Assembly: GCF_002072155.1 (NCBI RefSeq)
Contig: NZ_BDIY01000023.1
Coordinates: 1 to 64,000 of the forward strand
Direction: 5' to 3'
Origin: Roseovarius sp. A-2
Lineage (GTDB): Bacteria > Pseudomonadota > Alphaproteobacteria > Rhodobacterales > Rhodobacteraceae
Length of the DNA stretch: 64,000 nucleotides
Shown here: positions 19,820-28,572 of the stretch, in pieces
Layout of the letters: each line of letters begins with the position of its first letter
Numbering within the stretch: the first letter of the stretch is position 1
Notes under the pieces: model-generated
The model's input: the letters and a program-made list of their open reading frames with translations, nothing else
The model's database searches: none
Told to the model about the DNA's origin: nothing
Translations under genes and position numbers: made by a program

Positions 19820-20643
19820 GCCTTGGGGGCCTTGTCGGAAAAGACATGCTCTGGCGCCGGAAAGCGGCGGCTGCGCACCTCCTCGGCATAGGCCGTGATC
19901 GCCGCCTCGCCATCCTCGCCCAAATTGCCGTACCGCTTGACGAATTTCGGCTTGAACGCGGTAAAGAGCCCCAGCATGTCATCGAGCACAAGGATCTGCC
20001 CGTCGCAGCCCACCGAGGCCCCGATGCCGATGGTGGGAATGCTGATCCCGGCGGTGATCTGATCTGCCTGCGTCGCGGGCACCTTTTCCAGCACCACGGA
20101 AAACGCGCCCGCCTGATCGACCGCGCGCGCATCCGCCATGAGCGCCTCTGCCGCCGCGCCCCTGCCCTGCACCTTATAGCCACCAAGCGTGTTGATGGAT
20201 TGCGGTGTCAGACCGATATGCGCCATCACCGGCACGCCCCGCGCCACCAGAAAACCGATGGTCTCGGCCATGTGCCGCCCGCCTTCGAGCTTGACCGCAG
20301 CCGCGCCCGTCTCCGCCATCAACCGCGCGGCATTGCGGAACGCCTGAGCGGGGCTCTCCTCGTAGGAACCGAAGGGCATGTCCACCACCAGCATGGCGCG
20401 GCTCAGCCCCCGCGCCACCGCCTGCCCGTGCAGGATCATCATTTCCATCGTCACACCAAGCGTCGAGGACAGACCGTGCAGCACCATACCAACGCTGTCG
20501 CCCACAAGAACGAAATCGCAATGTTCGTCCATCATCTGGGCCATCGGCGTGGTATAGGCGGTCAGGCTGACAATCGGCGTGCCGCCCTTCATCTTCCTGA
20601 TATCATCGGGCAGCGGGGCGGATTTCTGGCTGGTGGCGCTCAT
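19816..20643 (-). CDS. panB: 3-methyl-2-oxobutanoate hydroxymethyltransferase
   Basis: This 275-residue TIM-barrel enzyme adds a one-carbon unit from methylene-tetrahydrofolate to alpha-ketoisovalerate to make ketopantoate. The metal-binding segments [13 protein letters not shown] and [13 protein letters not shown] carry the conserved Asp residues. The catalytic Glu lies in the C-terminal part of the barrel ([19 protein letters not shown]). It is the first gene of the panB-panC operon. The upstream region is shared with the divergent DMGDH-like gene starting at 20838. Confidence 0.97.
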   Translation of the reverse strand: MSATSQKSAPLPDDIRKMKGGTPIVSLTAYTTPMAQMMDEHCDFVLVGDSVGMVLHGLSSTLGVTMEMMILHGQAVARGLSRAMLVVDMPFGSYEESPAQAFRNAARLMAETGAAAVKLEGGRHMAETIGFLVARGVPVMAHIGLTPQSINTLGGYKVQGRGAAAEALMADARAVDQAGAFSVVLEKVPATQADQITAGISIPTIGIGASVGCDGQILVLDDMLGLFTAFKPKFVKRYGNLGEDGEAAITAYAEEVRSRRFPAPEHVFSDKAPKA

Positions 20644-20837
20644 GGCAGTCTTTCGGTTGTCTCTGCGTCGCGGCGCAGGCTAGCAAGGGTGGCAGGGGAA
20701 ATCCACCGCTCAGTTTTACACCGGCAAAAGCCGGGAAGGTCGCTTTTGGGCAGCTTTGTGTCGGCTGAATTTCGCACGAATTGGCAGGACTGATAAAGAT
20801 CGCCCAAACACCGCATACCCCAAGGGAGTCGCATGCC

Positions 20838-23345
20838 ATGAAAACCCAAGTCAAAGCCCTCGTCGTCGGCGGCGGTGCCGTCGGCACATCCATCGCCTAT
20901 CATCTGGCCAAGGCAGGCTGGGACGATGTGATGCTGCTGGAGCGCGACGAGCTGACATCGGGCTCGACATGGCACGCGGCGGGGCTCCTGCCGCTCTTCA
21001 ACATGTCCTACGCCACGACCCATATCCACAAGTATTCGGTCGATTTCTACAAGACGCTGGAGGAAGAGACCGGGCTCAACGCCGGGTTCGCCGTGGTGGG
21101 CAACCTGCGCATGGCGCAGACCGACGCGCGGATGGACGAATACATGCTCTACGCCTCCACCGCCGAGACCTGCGGCGTGGCCTATGAGTGGCTGACCCCA
21201 GAGCAGATCAAGGACCGCTGGCCGCTGATCAATACCGAGGATCTGAAAGGCGCGATCTATCACACCGAGGACGGCTACATTAACCCCGCCGACGTGACGC
21301 AGGCGATGGCCAAGGGCGCGCGCCAGCGGGGCGTGATGATCGAGCGCAAGTGGCAGGCCGATGCGTTCCACTGGACCGGCACCCATTGGGAGGTGACCTG
21401 CACCAAGATGATCGAAAAGGGCGGCAATCTTGTGCCCGGCGACGAACAGATCGTCATCACCGCCGAGCATGTGGTCACGGCAAGCGGCAACCACGCGCAG
21501 ACCACGGCGAAAAAACTTGGCATCAAGATCCCCGCGATCCCGGTCGAGCATCAGTTCATCGTGATGGACAAGGACCCGGCACTGGTCGAATATCGCGCGA
21601 ATGGCGGGCAGGAACACCCCGTCGTGCGCGACGCCGACGCGCAGAGCTATGTGCGCGAGGAACGCGGCGGCTGGATTCTGGGCGTCTATGAGAAGAACGC
21701 CCCCGCCTGCTTTGAATACGGCGTGCCCGACAGCTTCCGCGCCGATCTCTTCCCGCTCGATCTGGAGCGGATCGAAGAGCAATATATGGCGATGATCCAC
21801 CGCATCCCGTCCTGCGAGGAGTCGGGCCTCAAGGACGATTTCAACGGCCCGATCTGCTACACGCCCGACGGCAATCCGCTGGTCGGCCCCGCGCCGGGGC
21901 TGCGCAACATGTGGCTGGCCGAGGGCTTCAGCTTTGGCATCACCGCTGCTGGCGGCACCGGCTACTACCTCGCCCAGCTGATGGTCGAGGGCGAGGCCGA
22001 AATCGACATGGCAAGCCTCGATCCCAAGCGCTATTCGTCAAACTGGATGACAACCGAGTTCGCCGCGCGCAAGAACGAGGAGGCCTATGACCACGTCTAT
22101 ATCCTCCACCACCCCGACGAGGAACGCCCCGCCGCCCGCCCGCTGCGCACCGCCCCGGCCTATGACCGGCAAAAGGCGCGCGGCGCGCAATTTGGCTGGG
22201 TCAACGGCTGGGAGCGGCCAAACTATTACGGCCCCCTTGATGCGCCGGAAAACTTCGACCACGATGCCCGCAGCTTCCGCCGCGGCGGCTGGTGGCAACA
22301 TGCCGTGGATGAGGCAAAGGCGATCCGCGAGGGCGTGGGCCTGATCGACGCCACCGCCTTTACCAAGCACGTCATCAAGGGGCCGGGGGCGACCGCCTTC
22401 CTCGACTGGTTCACCTGCAACAAGCTGCCCAAAGTGGGCCGCATCAACCTGACCTATGCGCTCACCGATCACGGAACGACCCGCACGGAATACACCATCG
22501 TTCGGCTGAAAGAGCACGAATATTACCTCGTCTCCTCCGGCGGATGGACGGAATACGACGCCGACTACATGCGCAAGGCCGCCGAGGATATGGCGCCCGA
22601 GTTCGGCTATATCGAGATCCAGGACGTGACCACGCAATGGGGCGTTTTCGCCATCGCCGGCCCGAAATCGCGCGACGTTCTGCTTGAGGTGATCAAGGAT
22701 GCCGATCCGGCGACGGCGCTTTCCAACAAGCGCTTCCCCTGGCTCTCGGCACGGCAGATCGAGCTGGGCATGTGCCCGGTCAACGCCATCCGTGTGGCCT
22801 ATACCGGCGAATTGGGTTGGGAATTGCATCACCCGATCGAGATGCAGAACTACCTCTTCGACCTGCTGGAAAAGGCGGGCGAAAAGCACGGGATGAAGCT
22901 GGTGGGCGCGCGCGCGCAGAACTGGCTGCGGCAGGAGAAAAGCTATCGCGCCTTCGGCAACGAGCTGGGCCGCGACGCCACCCCGCTCGAGGCCGATCTG
23001 CCCCGCTTTGTCGATCTCGACAAGGAGTTCCGCGGCAAGGCCAAGCTGGTCGAAACCGGCGTGCGGGTGAAATGCTGCACGCTGCTCATTGACGGGCCCG
23101 AGGATGCCGATCCCTGGGGTCGCGAAGTGCTCTATACCGAGGATGGTACCCGCGTCGGTCGCCTGACCTCGGGCGGTTATTCGGTGGCTTTTGGCAAATC
23201 CATCGGCATGGGCTACGTCACCCCCGACCTGGCGGTCGAGGGCACAAAGCTCAAGGTCAAGATGCTCGACCGGCTCTGGGACGCGACCGTGACCTGCGAC
23301 AGCCCCTACGACCCCAAGAACGAGACCATCCGCAAGGATGGGTGA
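20838..23345 (+). CDS. FAD-dependent dehydrogenase / GcvT fusion, DMGDH-like (paralog 1)
   Basis: This 835-residue two-domain enzyme resembles dimethylglycine and sarcosine dehydrogenases. The N-terminal DAO domain begins VKALVVGGGAVGTSIAYHLA (Rossmann FAD site). GSTWHAAG at about residue 45 contains the His that carries covalent FAD in studied relatives. The C-terminal half, from about residue 450, is an aminomethyltransferase (GcvT) domain that would pass the released methyl group to tetrahydrofolate. The ATG at 20838 has AAGGGAG upstream; the reading frame is open to 20781 but without a better start. Two paralogs lie at 33759 and 38420. The substrate is probably an N-methylated amine but is unproven. 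A UUCG-loop terminator follows. Confidence 0.87.
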   Translation: MKTQVKALVVGGGAVGTSIAYHLAKAGWDDVMLLERDELTSGSTWHAAGLLPLFNMSYATTHIHKYSVDFYKTLEEETGLNAGFAVVGNLRMAQTDARMDEYMLYASTAETCGVAYEWLTPEQIKDRWPLINTEDLKGAIYHTEDGYINPADVTQAMAKGARQRGVMIERKWQADAFHWTGTHWEVTCTKMIEKGGNLVPGDEQIVITAEHVVTASGNHAQTTAKKLGIKIPAIPVEHQFIVMDKDPALVEYRANGGQEHPVVRDADAQSYVREERGGWILGVYEKNAPACFEYGVPDSFRADLFPLDLERIEEQYMAMIHRIPSCEESGLKDDFNGPICYTPDGNPLVGPAPGLRNMWLAEGFSFGITAAGGTGYYLAQLMVEGEAEIDMASLDPKRYSSNWMTTEFAARKNEEAYDHVYILHHPDEERPAARPLRTAPAYDRQKARGAQFGWVNGWERPNYYGPLDAPENFDHDARSFRRGGWWQHAVDEAKAIREGVGLIDATAFTKHVIKGPGATAFLDWFTCNKLPKVGRINLTYALTDHGTTRTEYTIVRLKEHEYYLVSSGGWTEYDADYMRKAAEDMAPEFGYIEIQDVTTQWGVFAIAGPKSRDVLLEVIKDADPATALSNKRFPWLSARQIELGMCPVNAIRVAYTGELGWELHHPIEMQNYLFDLLEKAGEKHGMKLVGARAQNWLRQEKSYRAFGNELGRDATPLEADLPRFVDLDKEFRGKAKLVETGVRVKCCTLLIDGPEDADPWGREVLYTEDGTRVGRLTSGGYSVAFGKSIGMGYVTPDLAVEGTKLKVKMLDRLWDATVTCDSPYDPKNETIRKDG

Positions 23346-23352
23346 TACATGC

Positions 23353-23376
23353 AGGGGGTGCCTTCGGGTGCCCCCT
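23353..23376 (+). terminator. Rho-independent terminator with UUCG tetraloop
   Basis: A 10-bp stem runs from AGGGGG at 23353 to CCCCCT ending at 23376. It includes two G-T wobble pairs, is closed by C(TTCG)G, and is followed by CATTTTT. It ends the first DMGDH-like gene. The convergent GH25 gene stops at the same place. Confidence 0.8.
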
Positions 23377-24116
23377 CATTTTTCGTGCTGGCGCAACCAC
23401 CTGCGCCACGCGCTCTCAGACCCGCGAAAGACGTTGATATCGACGCCGCCCTCGACCCCCGGCACGATCCCGGTGCCGGTATATTGCCAGAACACCCACG
23501 GGTGACCGGGATAGACCTGATCGGGCGTTTTCGCCACCGAGCGTAGCCAGAACTCCGCCCGCACCTGCCCGATGCCGGTCTGGGCAAAGAATTCCGGGGT
23601 GGTGTAGATGATCGGGCGCTGGCCGTAGTGACGCTCGACGATATCGAGGAAGATCTCGGCCTGCCGCCGCACCTCCGCCCCCGGCGGGCGTACCACGCAG
23701 GTGGGCGAAAACGGGTTCCATTCCATGTCGAGCACCGGCGGCAAGGCCTTGCCCCGTCGCGGCACATTGCGGATGAACCAGCGCGCCTGCACCTCCGGTT
23801 TGGTGCAGAAATAGTAGAAATGATAGGCCCCACGCGGCACGCCATGGCGCGCCGCCAACTGCCAATTGCGGTCGAATTGCGGATCCTTGAGGTCGCCGCC
23901 CTCGGTCGCCTTGATAAAGGCGAATTCGACCTCAGAGAACGCCACCCGCTGCCAGTCAATCTCGTTCTGGAACCGCGCCACGTCGATGCCATGCACCGGA
24001 TAGCTGCCCGGCCCGCGCGGCCCGAAATCCACCCGGTCGTAGTCGCCGAACCGGTCCGCCGCAAGGCCCGGCGCGGTCAATGTCAACCCGAAGCAGAACA
24101 GAACCACGCGCAGCAT
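23376..24116 (-). CDS. Glycoside hydrolase family 25 (lysozyme-like), exported
   Basis: This protein of about 246 residues has an N-terminal signal peptide (MLRVVLFCFGLTLTAPGLAA). The GH25 fold is clear from GIDVARFQNEIDWQRV (first catalytic-barrel Asp), FAFIKATEGGD, GAYHFYYFC, LPPVLDMEWN (catalytic Asp-x-Glu) and a C-terminal WQYTGTGIVPGVEGGVDINV. Members cleave the glycan backbone of peptidoglycan. The start at ATG 24116 has GGGGAGGC just upstream; the open frame to 24242 would add residues before the signal peptide and is rejected. It may act in cell-wall remodelling in the periplasm. No phage genes surround it, so a prophage endolysin origin is not indicated. Confidence 0.9.
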   Translation of the reverse strand: MLRVVLFCFGLTLTAPGLAADRFGDYDRVDFGPRGPGSYPVHGIDVARFQNEIDWQRVAFSEVEFAFIKATEGGDLKDPQFDRNWQLAARHGVPRGAYHFYYFCTKPEVQARWFIRNVPRRGKALPPVLDMEWNPFSPTCVVRPPGAEVRRQAEIFLDIVERHYGQRPIIYTTPEFFAQTGIGQVRAEFWLRSVAKTPDQVYPGHPWVFWQYTGTGIVPGVEGGVDINVFRGSESAWRRWLRQHEK

Positions 24117-24192
24117 CAATGCCTCCCCGGATCGGATACCCGCGCCGATCCTAGTCCGGATGTATCCCGCCGTCAGCCAATTCCGCGTCCGC

Positions 24193-24534
24193 CTAGCCTT
24201 TTTCCGCCAACTCGTCATAGCAGGCGATCGCCTTGGCGGCATACATCATCGCCGGGCCACCGCCCATCTGTATCGACATGGCGAGCACATCGCCGACCTC
24301 TTCGCGGGTCGTCCCGACGCGAATCAACGCCTCCATGTGCAGCGCGATGCAGGGTTCGCACTTGGTCGCCACCGCGATGCCGAGCGCGACAAATTCCTTG
24401 ATCTTGAAATCGAGCGTGCCGCCTTCCTTGACGGCCTTGCCAAGCCCGCCGAAGGCGCGGGCGGTGTCGGGGATGAGCGCGTTGAGCGTGCGCAAATCCT
24501 GGCGGGTGGTGTCGATGGTCTTGGACCAGCTCAT
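24193..24534 (-). CDS. Carboxymuconolactone decarboxylase / AhpD-like protein
   Basis: This protein of about 113 residues belongs to the CMD/AhpD family. The segment VATKCEPCIALHMEALIRVG contains the CxxC...H redox motif seen in AhpD-like alkylhydroperoxidase partners. Those proteins act as thiol disulfide reductants, so a peroxide-related role is more likely than decarboxylation. The start at ATG 24534 has AGAAAGG upstream and gives the normal family length; an upstream in-frame start at 24564 is weaker. Neighbours are unrelated (GH25 downstream, a methyltransferase upstream). Confidence 0.85.
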   Translation of the reverse strand: MSWSKTIDTTRQDLRTLNALIPDTARAFGGLGKAVKEGGTLDFKIKEFVALGIAVATKCEPCIALHMEALIRVGTTREEVGDVLAMSIQMGGGPAMMYAAKAIACYDELAEKG

Positions 24535-24605
24535 GTCAGCGCCTTTCTGTGGCTGCGGTTGCAACCGTAGAAACCACCCTTGGCGCGACTTGGCCTTGAT
24601 CCAGA

Positions 24606-25265
24606 TCAGCCGGGACGCTCGCCCACCAGAAAGAGGTTGTTGGCAGGCATCTGGCGAACCGGATGCAGGCTCAAACCCACCTCGCGCAGCCAGCCCTCCA
24701 CCTCGGCCAGATCCTTGTAGCCGATGGCCGGGTCCTGCGCCGTCAGGCTCGCATCGAACCGCGCGTCACCCTCAGAGGTCGCCTGCCCGTCGCGCAGGAA
24801 CGGGCCGTAGATTGCAAAGCGGCCGCCGGGGGCAAGTGCCTGCGCCGCCTCCGCGATGATCCGGCGCGCCTCGGGCGCGCTGATGAGGTGCAGAAGGTTG
24901 ATCAGCACGATCAGGGCCTGCCCTGCCTGCTGTGCGCTCCAACCTGCCTCGGTCGCATCGAGCGCCATGGCAGCGCGCAGATTGGGCAGGCCCGCCTCGG
25001 CGACATAAGCGTCGATGCTGGCGCGACGCGCGGCGTCAATCTCGGTGGGCTGCCAGTTCAGGCCCGGCATCGCAGCGGCAAAGGCCACGACATGCTGCCC
25101 GGTGCCAGAGGCGATCTCCAGCGCAGGACCTGTTTCCGGCGCGAATTCGCGAAGCGCTTCGCTGATCGCCGCCGCATTGCGCTCTGCCGAGGGCGCGTGC
25201 AGCTTGGCACCCTCGCCCGCATGCGCGACCGAGGCCGAAGGCGGCAGGGTGCGGCGCGCGCTCAT
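24606..25265 (-). CDS. DUF938 SAM-dependent methyltransferase-like protein
   Basis: This 219-residue protein belongs to the DUF938 group of class I methyltransferase folds. The SAM motif is ALEIASGTGQHVVAFAAAMP at about residue 47, followed by LNWQPTEID, as in other members. The block LIVLINLLHLISAPE is the usual motif IV-V region. The substrate of DUF938 proteins is unknown. The gene overlaps the stop of the aldo/keto reductase upstream by 4 bp, so they are likely co-transcribed, which gives little functional hint. Confidence 0.85.
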   Translation of the reverse strand: MSARRTLPPSASVAHAGEGAKLHAPSAERNAAAISEALREFAPETGPALEIASGTGQHVVAFAAAMPGLNWQPTEIDAARRASIDAYVAEAGLPNLRAAMALDATEAGWSAQQAGQALIVLINLLHLISAPEARRIIAEAAQALAPGGRFAIYGPFLRDGQATSEGDARFDASLTAQDPAIGYKDLAEVEGWLREVGLSLHPVRQMPANNLFLVGERPG

Positions 25266-26200
25266 CCGCCCTCCTCCGTGCGATCCGTCGCCGGGGGCGG
25301 CGTGGGGGTAAGGGCGGCGACCCGCGCATAGAGCGCATCATCCATGTCGAACGTCATCGCGGCCAGTGAAGGCGCGATCTGCGTCGCCGAGCGGCCCGAT
25401 ATGAGCGGCACGGGCCGGGCGGGATGCCGCGAAGCCCAGGCTACGGCCAGCGTCGCGGGATCGGTGCCAAGCTCTGCCGCGATTTCGACCAGGCCTGCGG
25501 CTGCGTCACGCATCCAGTCCTTGCCGTAGCGGATCGCATAGCGTTCGTTGCCGGTGAGCCGTCCGGTCTCGCCTCGGGCGTATTTGCCGGTGAGCAGGCC
25601 GCCCGCCAGCGGTGAATATCCGGCCACGACCATCCCCTCAGAGGCCGCCATTGGCAGGATCTCCACCTCGGCCTGCCGCTTCACGAGACTGTACATCGGT
25701 TGCAAGACCGAGATTGGCAGGTCGAAGCGCACGCCGATACAGGCCGCCTTCATAACCTGCCAGGCGGCGAAATTCGACAGGCCGACATGGCTGATCTGGC
25801 CGCGCGATTTCAGATCGGCGAAACACTCCAGCGTTTCCTCAAGCGGTGTGTCGCGATCAAAGCGGTGCAGATAGAGAATATCGACATGATCCATCCCCAG
25901 CCTCTGCCGCGAGAGATCGAACTGCGCGCGGATATTGTCGGCCCCCGCGCCGCCCGAATAGCCCGCCTTGGTGGCGATCACCAGCCGGTCGCGATGCGGT
26001 GCGGCGAACCGGCCGAGCAGGGTTTCCGACGCACCGTCTGTATACAGATGCGCGGTGTCGAAATGGGTGATGCCCGCCGCGAGGCACGCGTCGAACATGC
26101 CGCGAGAGGCGCGCTCATCCGCTGTGCCGCCAAATTGCATTGTACCGAAAGCAACCTGGCTGGCCGGGGTTCCGTCGGGGGAGGTGATCTCTGTACTCAT
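25262..26200 (-). CDS. Aldo/keto reductase
   Basis: This NADPH-dependent (beta/alpha)8 oxidoreductase has 312 residues. The catalytic Asp-Tyr region reads HFDTAHLYTDGASETLLG (residues about 46-63) with Tyr as the acid. VIATKAGYSGG holds the Lys, and VDILYLHRFD the His. ISHVGLSNFAAWQV and YSPLAGGLLTGKYARGETGR are family-typical. The substrate cannot be told from the sequence. It begins a two-gene minus-strand unit with the DUF938 gene and is divergent from the HisA-like gene. Confidence 0.93.
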   Translation of the reverse strand: MSTEITSPDGTPASQVAFGTMQFGGTADERASRGMFDACLAAGITHFDTAHLYTDGASETLLGRFAAPHRDRLVIATKAGYSGGAGADNIRAQFDLSRQRLGMDHVDILYLHRFDRDTPLEETLECFADLKSRGQISHVGLSNFAAWQVMKAACIGVRFDLPISVLQPMYSLVKRQAEVEILPMAASEGMVVAGYSPLAGGLLTGKYARGETGRLTGNERYAIRYGKDWMRDAAAGLVEIAAELGTDPATLAVAWASRHPARPVPLISGRSATQIAPSLAAMTFDMDDALYARVAALTPTPPPATDRTEEGG

Positions 26201-26424
26201 GGCGCGCAGACTGCCATGGGGATGCGACGAAGGGAACAGGGGATTGCGGCGTTTTCATCGCGATGCGGCGACGTTGGCCGCGCAATTCCCGCGCAACTGA
26301 CACCTGCGCGGCGCGAACAGGGGCTATCATGCCGATTTGAGAACAGCGCGGCGTCGCCCGCGGGTGCACGAAGACGCTGGCCCGGCATGCCCGCCGGGGG
26401 CTTTACCTGACATGGGGCTTGGCG

Positions 26425-27168
26425 ATGATCCTTTATCCGACTCTGGAAATTCTCAACGGCAAATGCGTGAGCCTGACGCGCGGGCGGCTCGACGAGCCGG
26501 TGATCTGGCATGTCGATCCGGTCGAAACCGCGCGTGGATTCGCGCGAGCCGGTGCCGAATGGATGCATCTCACCGACATGAACGGGCTGCGCGGCGAGGG
26601 CGGTAACGAGGCGCTGATCGAGGAGATCATCCGCGCCGCAGGCATCCCGGTGCAGCTTGGCGGCGGGTTCCGCTCGCGCGAGGCGGTGAGCCACTGGATC
26701 GACAAGGGGGCGGGCCGTATCGTGCTGGGCACCATGGCCATCCAGAACCCCGAGGGCGTCAAGGAAGTGGCCAAGTACCACCCCGATCAGATCGTCGTGG
26801 CCGTGGACGTGTTCCAGGGCCAGTTGATGAGCGACGGCTGGCGGTCGGCCAGTGCGTTCGGGGCCGATGATTTTATCCGCGCCTTTGATGGCGTGCCGCT
26901 GGCGGGCATCATCATCACCGATATCGACGCTGATATCGAAGACAGCGACGGCAGCCTCGGGGTCATCTCCGGCCTTGCCGCACAGACCCGTCAGCAGATC
27001 ATGGCGCGCGGTACGGTGCGCAGCGTCGATGACGTGGCGCGCCTGCGCTACATCCCCAATATAGCGGGCGCGCTGATCGGACGGGCGCTGCTATCCAGGG
27101 ATGTCGATCTGGCCGAGGCGCTGGACGTGGCCCGGCCAACGTCGGAACCCACCGCCGAGTTCCAGTAG
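26425..27168 (+). CDS. HisA-family isomerase paralog with changed catalytic residue
   Basis: This TIM-barrel protein of about 247 residues is clearly homologous to HisA, the ProFAR isomerase of histidine synthesis. IPVQLGGGFRSREAVSHWID and a C-terminal IAGALIGRALLSRDVDL phosphate-binding loop are present. The first strand reads MILYPTLEILNGKC, so the catalytic Asp of HisA (AIDL, residue 8) is Glu here. The second catalytic Asp is kept (VVAVDVFQG). The loop after ITDID has extra acidic residues (ADIEDSDGSLG). No other his gene is nearby. It may be a specialised paralog with a different substrate or reduced activity. The ATG at 26425 is chosen; TTG at 26419 is also in frame. Confidence 0.75.
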   Translation: MILYPTLEILNGKCVSLTRGRLDEPVIWHVDPVETARGFARAGAEWMHLTDMNGLRGEGGNEALIEEIIRAAGIPVQLGGGFRSREAVSHWIDKGAGRIVLGTMAIQNPEGVKEVAKYHPDQIVVAVDVFQGQLMSDGWRSASAFGADDFIRAFDGVPLAGIIITDIDADIEDSDGSLGVISGLAAQTRQQIMARGTVRSVDDVARLRYIPNIAGALIGRALLSRDVDLAEALDVARPTSEPTAEFQ

Positions 27169-27248
27169 GCGACCCGCATATATCGCGGCCCATGATATCG
27201 GCCGATGGATGCAAAACCGGCGCGCGCCCGCGCGCCGGGAGGCGCGCT

Positions 27249-27267
27249 CTTGCCCCCCGGGGGCAAG
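27249..27267. repeat. GC-rich inverted repeat upstream of fabF
   Basis: CTTGCCCCC and GGGGGCAAG are perfect 9-bp arms around one base. An alternative outer pairing CTCTTGCCCC / GGGGTAAGAG extends to 27279. There is no T run, so it may be an mRNA structure after the HisA-like gene or in the fabF leader, not a clear terminator. Confidence 0.4.
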
Positions 27268-27312
27268 CCGGGGTAAGAGCAGCCGGAGAATGAGCAAGGA
27301 AAGGTCAGCATC

Positions 27313-28572
27313 ATGCGGCGTGTCGTTGTCACGGGGCTGGGTCTCGTGACCCCATTGGCCGATGGGGTCGAGCAAAGCTGGAGCCGTCTGCTGGACGGGC
27401 AATCCGCGGCCGGAACCATCACCCGTTTCGACCCTTCGAATGTGGTCACGAAATATGCCTGCGAAGTGCCCTATGGCGACGGCAGCGACGGCACCTTCGA
27501 TCCCGACCACTACATGGAGCCAAAGGAACGCCGCAAGGTGGATCACTTCATCCTCTTCGGCATGGCCGCAGCGCAGCAGGCAGTCGAGGATTCTGGCTGG
27601 CAGCCGCAGGATGCCGAGAGCCTTGAGCGCACCGGCGTGATGATGGGCGCGGGTATCGGCGGGCTGCGCTCGATCGAAGAGACCACGCTGATCATTCGCG
27701 ACAAGGGGGTGCGGCGGGTGTCGCCGTTCTTCATCCCCGGCGCGCTGATCAACCTGATCGCCGGACAGGTCAGCATCCGCTACGGGTTCAAGGGGCCGAA
27801 CCATTCGGTGGTCACCGCCTGCGCCTCGGGTGCACATGCCATTGGCGATGCCGCGCGGCTGATCATGTTCGGCGATGCCGATGTCATGCTCGCGGGCGGG
27901 GCCGAGGCGTCGATCTGTGAGATCGGGATCGCCGGGTTCAACGCTTGCAAGGCGCTCTCGACCAAGCGCGCAGACGACCCGAAGGCGGCCTCGCGTCCCT
28001 ATGACGCGGATCGCGACGGTTTCGTCATGGGCGAGGGCGCGGGCGTGGTCGTGCTCGAGGAATACGAGCATGCCAAGGCGCGCGGTGCCAAGATCTATGC
28101 CGAGATCCTGGGCTATGGCCTGTCGGGCGATGCCTATCATGTCACCGCGCCGTCCGAGGATGGCAACGGCGGTCTGCGCGCGATGCGCGCGGCGCTGAAA
28201 AACGCCGGGCTGGAACCTGCGGCGGTGGATTACATCAACGCGCACGGCACCTCGACCATGGCCGACACGATCGAACTCAAGGCGGTAGAGACGCTGCTCG
28301 GCGAGGCCGCGAGCCACGCGACGATGAGTTCCACCAAATCCTCGATCGGGCATCTTCTGGGTGCGGCGGGGGCCGTCGAGGCAATCTTCTGCATCCTGGC
28401 ATTGCGCGATCAGGTGGCACCGCCGACGATCAACCTCGACAATCCGGCAGTCGAGACGACGCTCGACCTCGCCCCAAATGCCAAGCGCGCGCGCAAGATC
28501 GACGTGGCGCTGTCGAACAGCTTCGGCTTTGGCGGCACCAATGCCGCGCTGGTGCTGGGGAAACCGCGCTGA
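27313..28572 (+). CDS. fabF: 3-oxoacyl-ACP synthase II
   Basis: This 419-residue condensing enzyme elongates fatty acids by joining malonyl-ACP to acyl-ACP. The Cys-His-His triad is visible: nucleophile in VVTACASGAHAIGDAA, first His in YINAHGTSTMADTIELKAVE and second His in KSSIGHLLGAAGAVEA. The C-terminal SNSFGFGGTNAALVLGKP is the standard FabF ending. The start MRRVVVTGLGLVTPLADG is typical. The usual upstream neighbour acpP is absent here. The downstream mltG start overlaps the stop by one base, as in many bacteria where fabF and mltG are linked. Confidence 0.97.
   Translation: MRRVVVTGLGLVTPLADGVEQSWSRLLDGQSAAGTITRFDPSNVVTKYACEVPYGDGSDGTFDPDHYMEPKERRKVDHFILFGMAAAQQAVEDSGWQPQDAESLERTGVMMGAGIGGLRSIEETTLIIRDKGVRRVSPFFIPGALINLIAGQVSIRYGFKGPNHSVVTACASGAHAIGDAARLIMFGDADVMLAGGAEASICEIGIAGFNACKALSTKRADDPKAASRPYDADRDGFVMGEGAGVVVLEEYEHAKARGAKIYAEILGYGLSGDAYHVTAPSEDGNGGLRAMRAALKNAGLEPAAVDYINAHGTSTMADTIELKAVETLLGEAASHATMSSTKSSIGHLLGAAGAVEAIFCILALRDQVAPPTINLDNPAVETTLDLAPNAKRARKIDVALSNSFGFGGTNAALVLGKPR

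Noticed and set aside
23376..24116. GH25 gene as a prophage endolysin
   Set aside because: It has a Sec signal peptide, and no phage structural, integrase or holin gene surrounds it.
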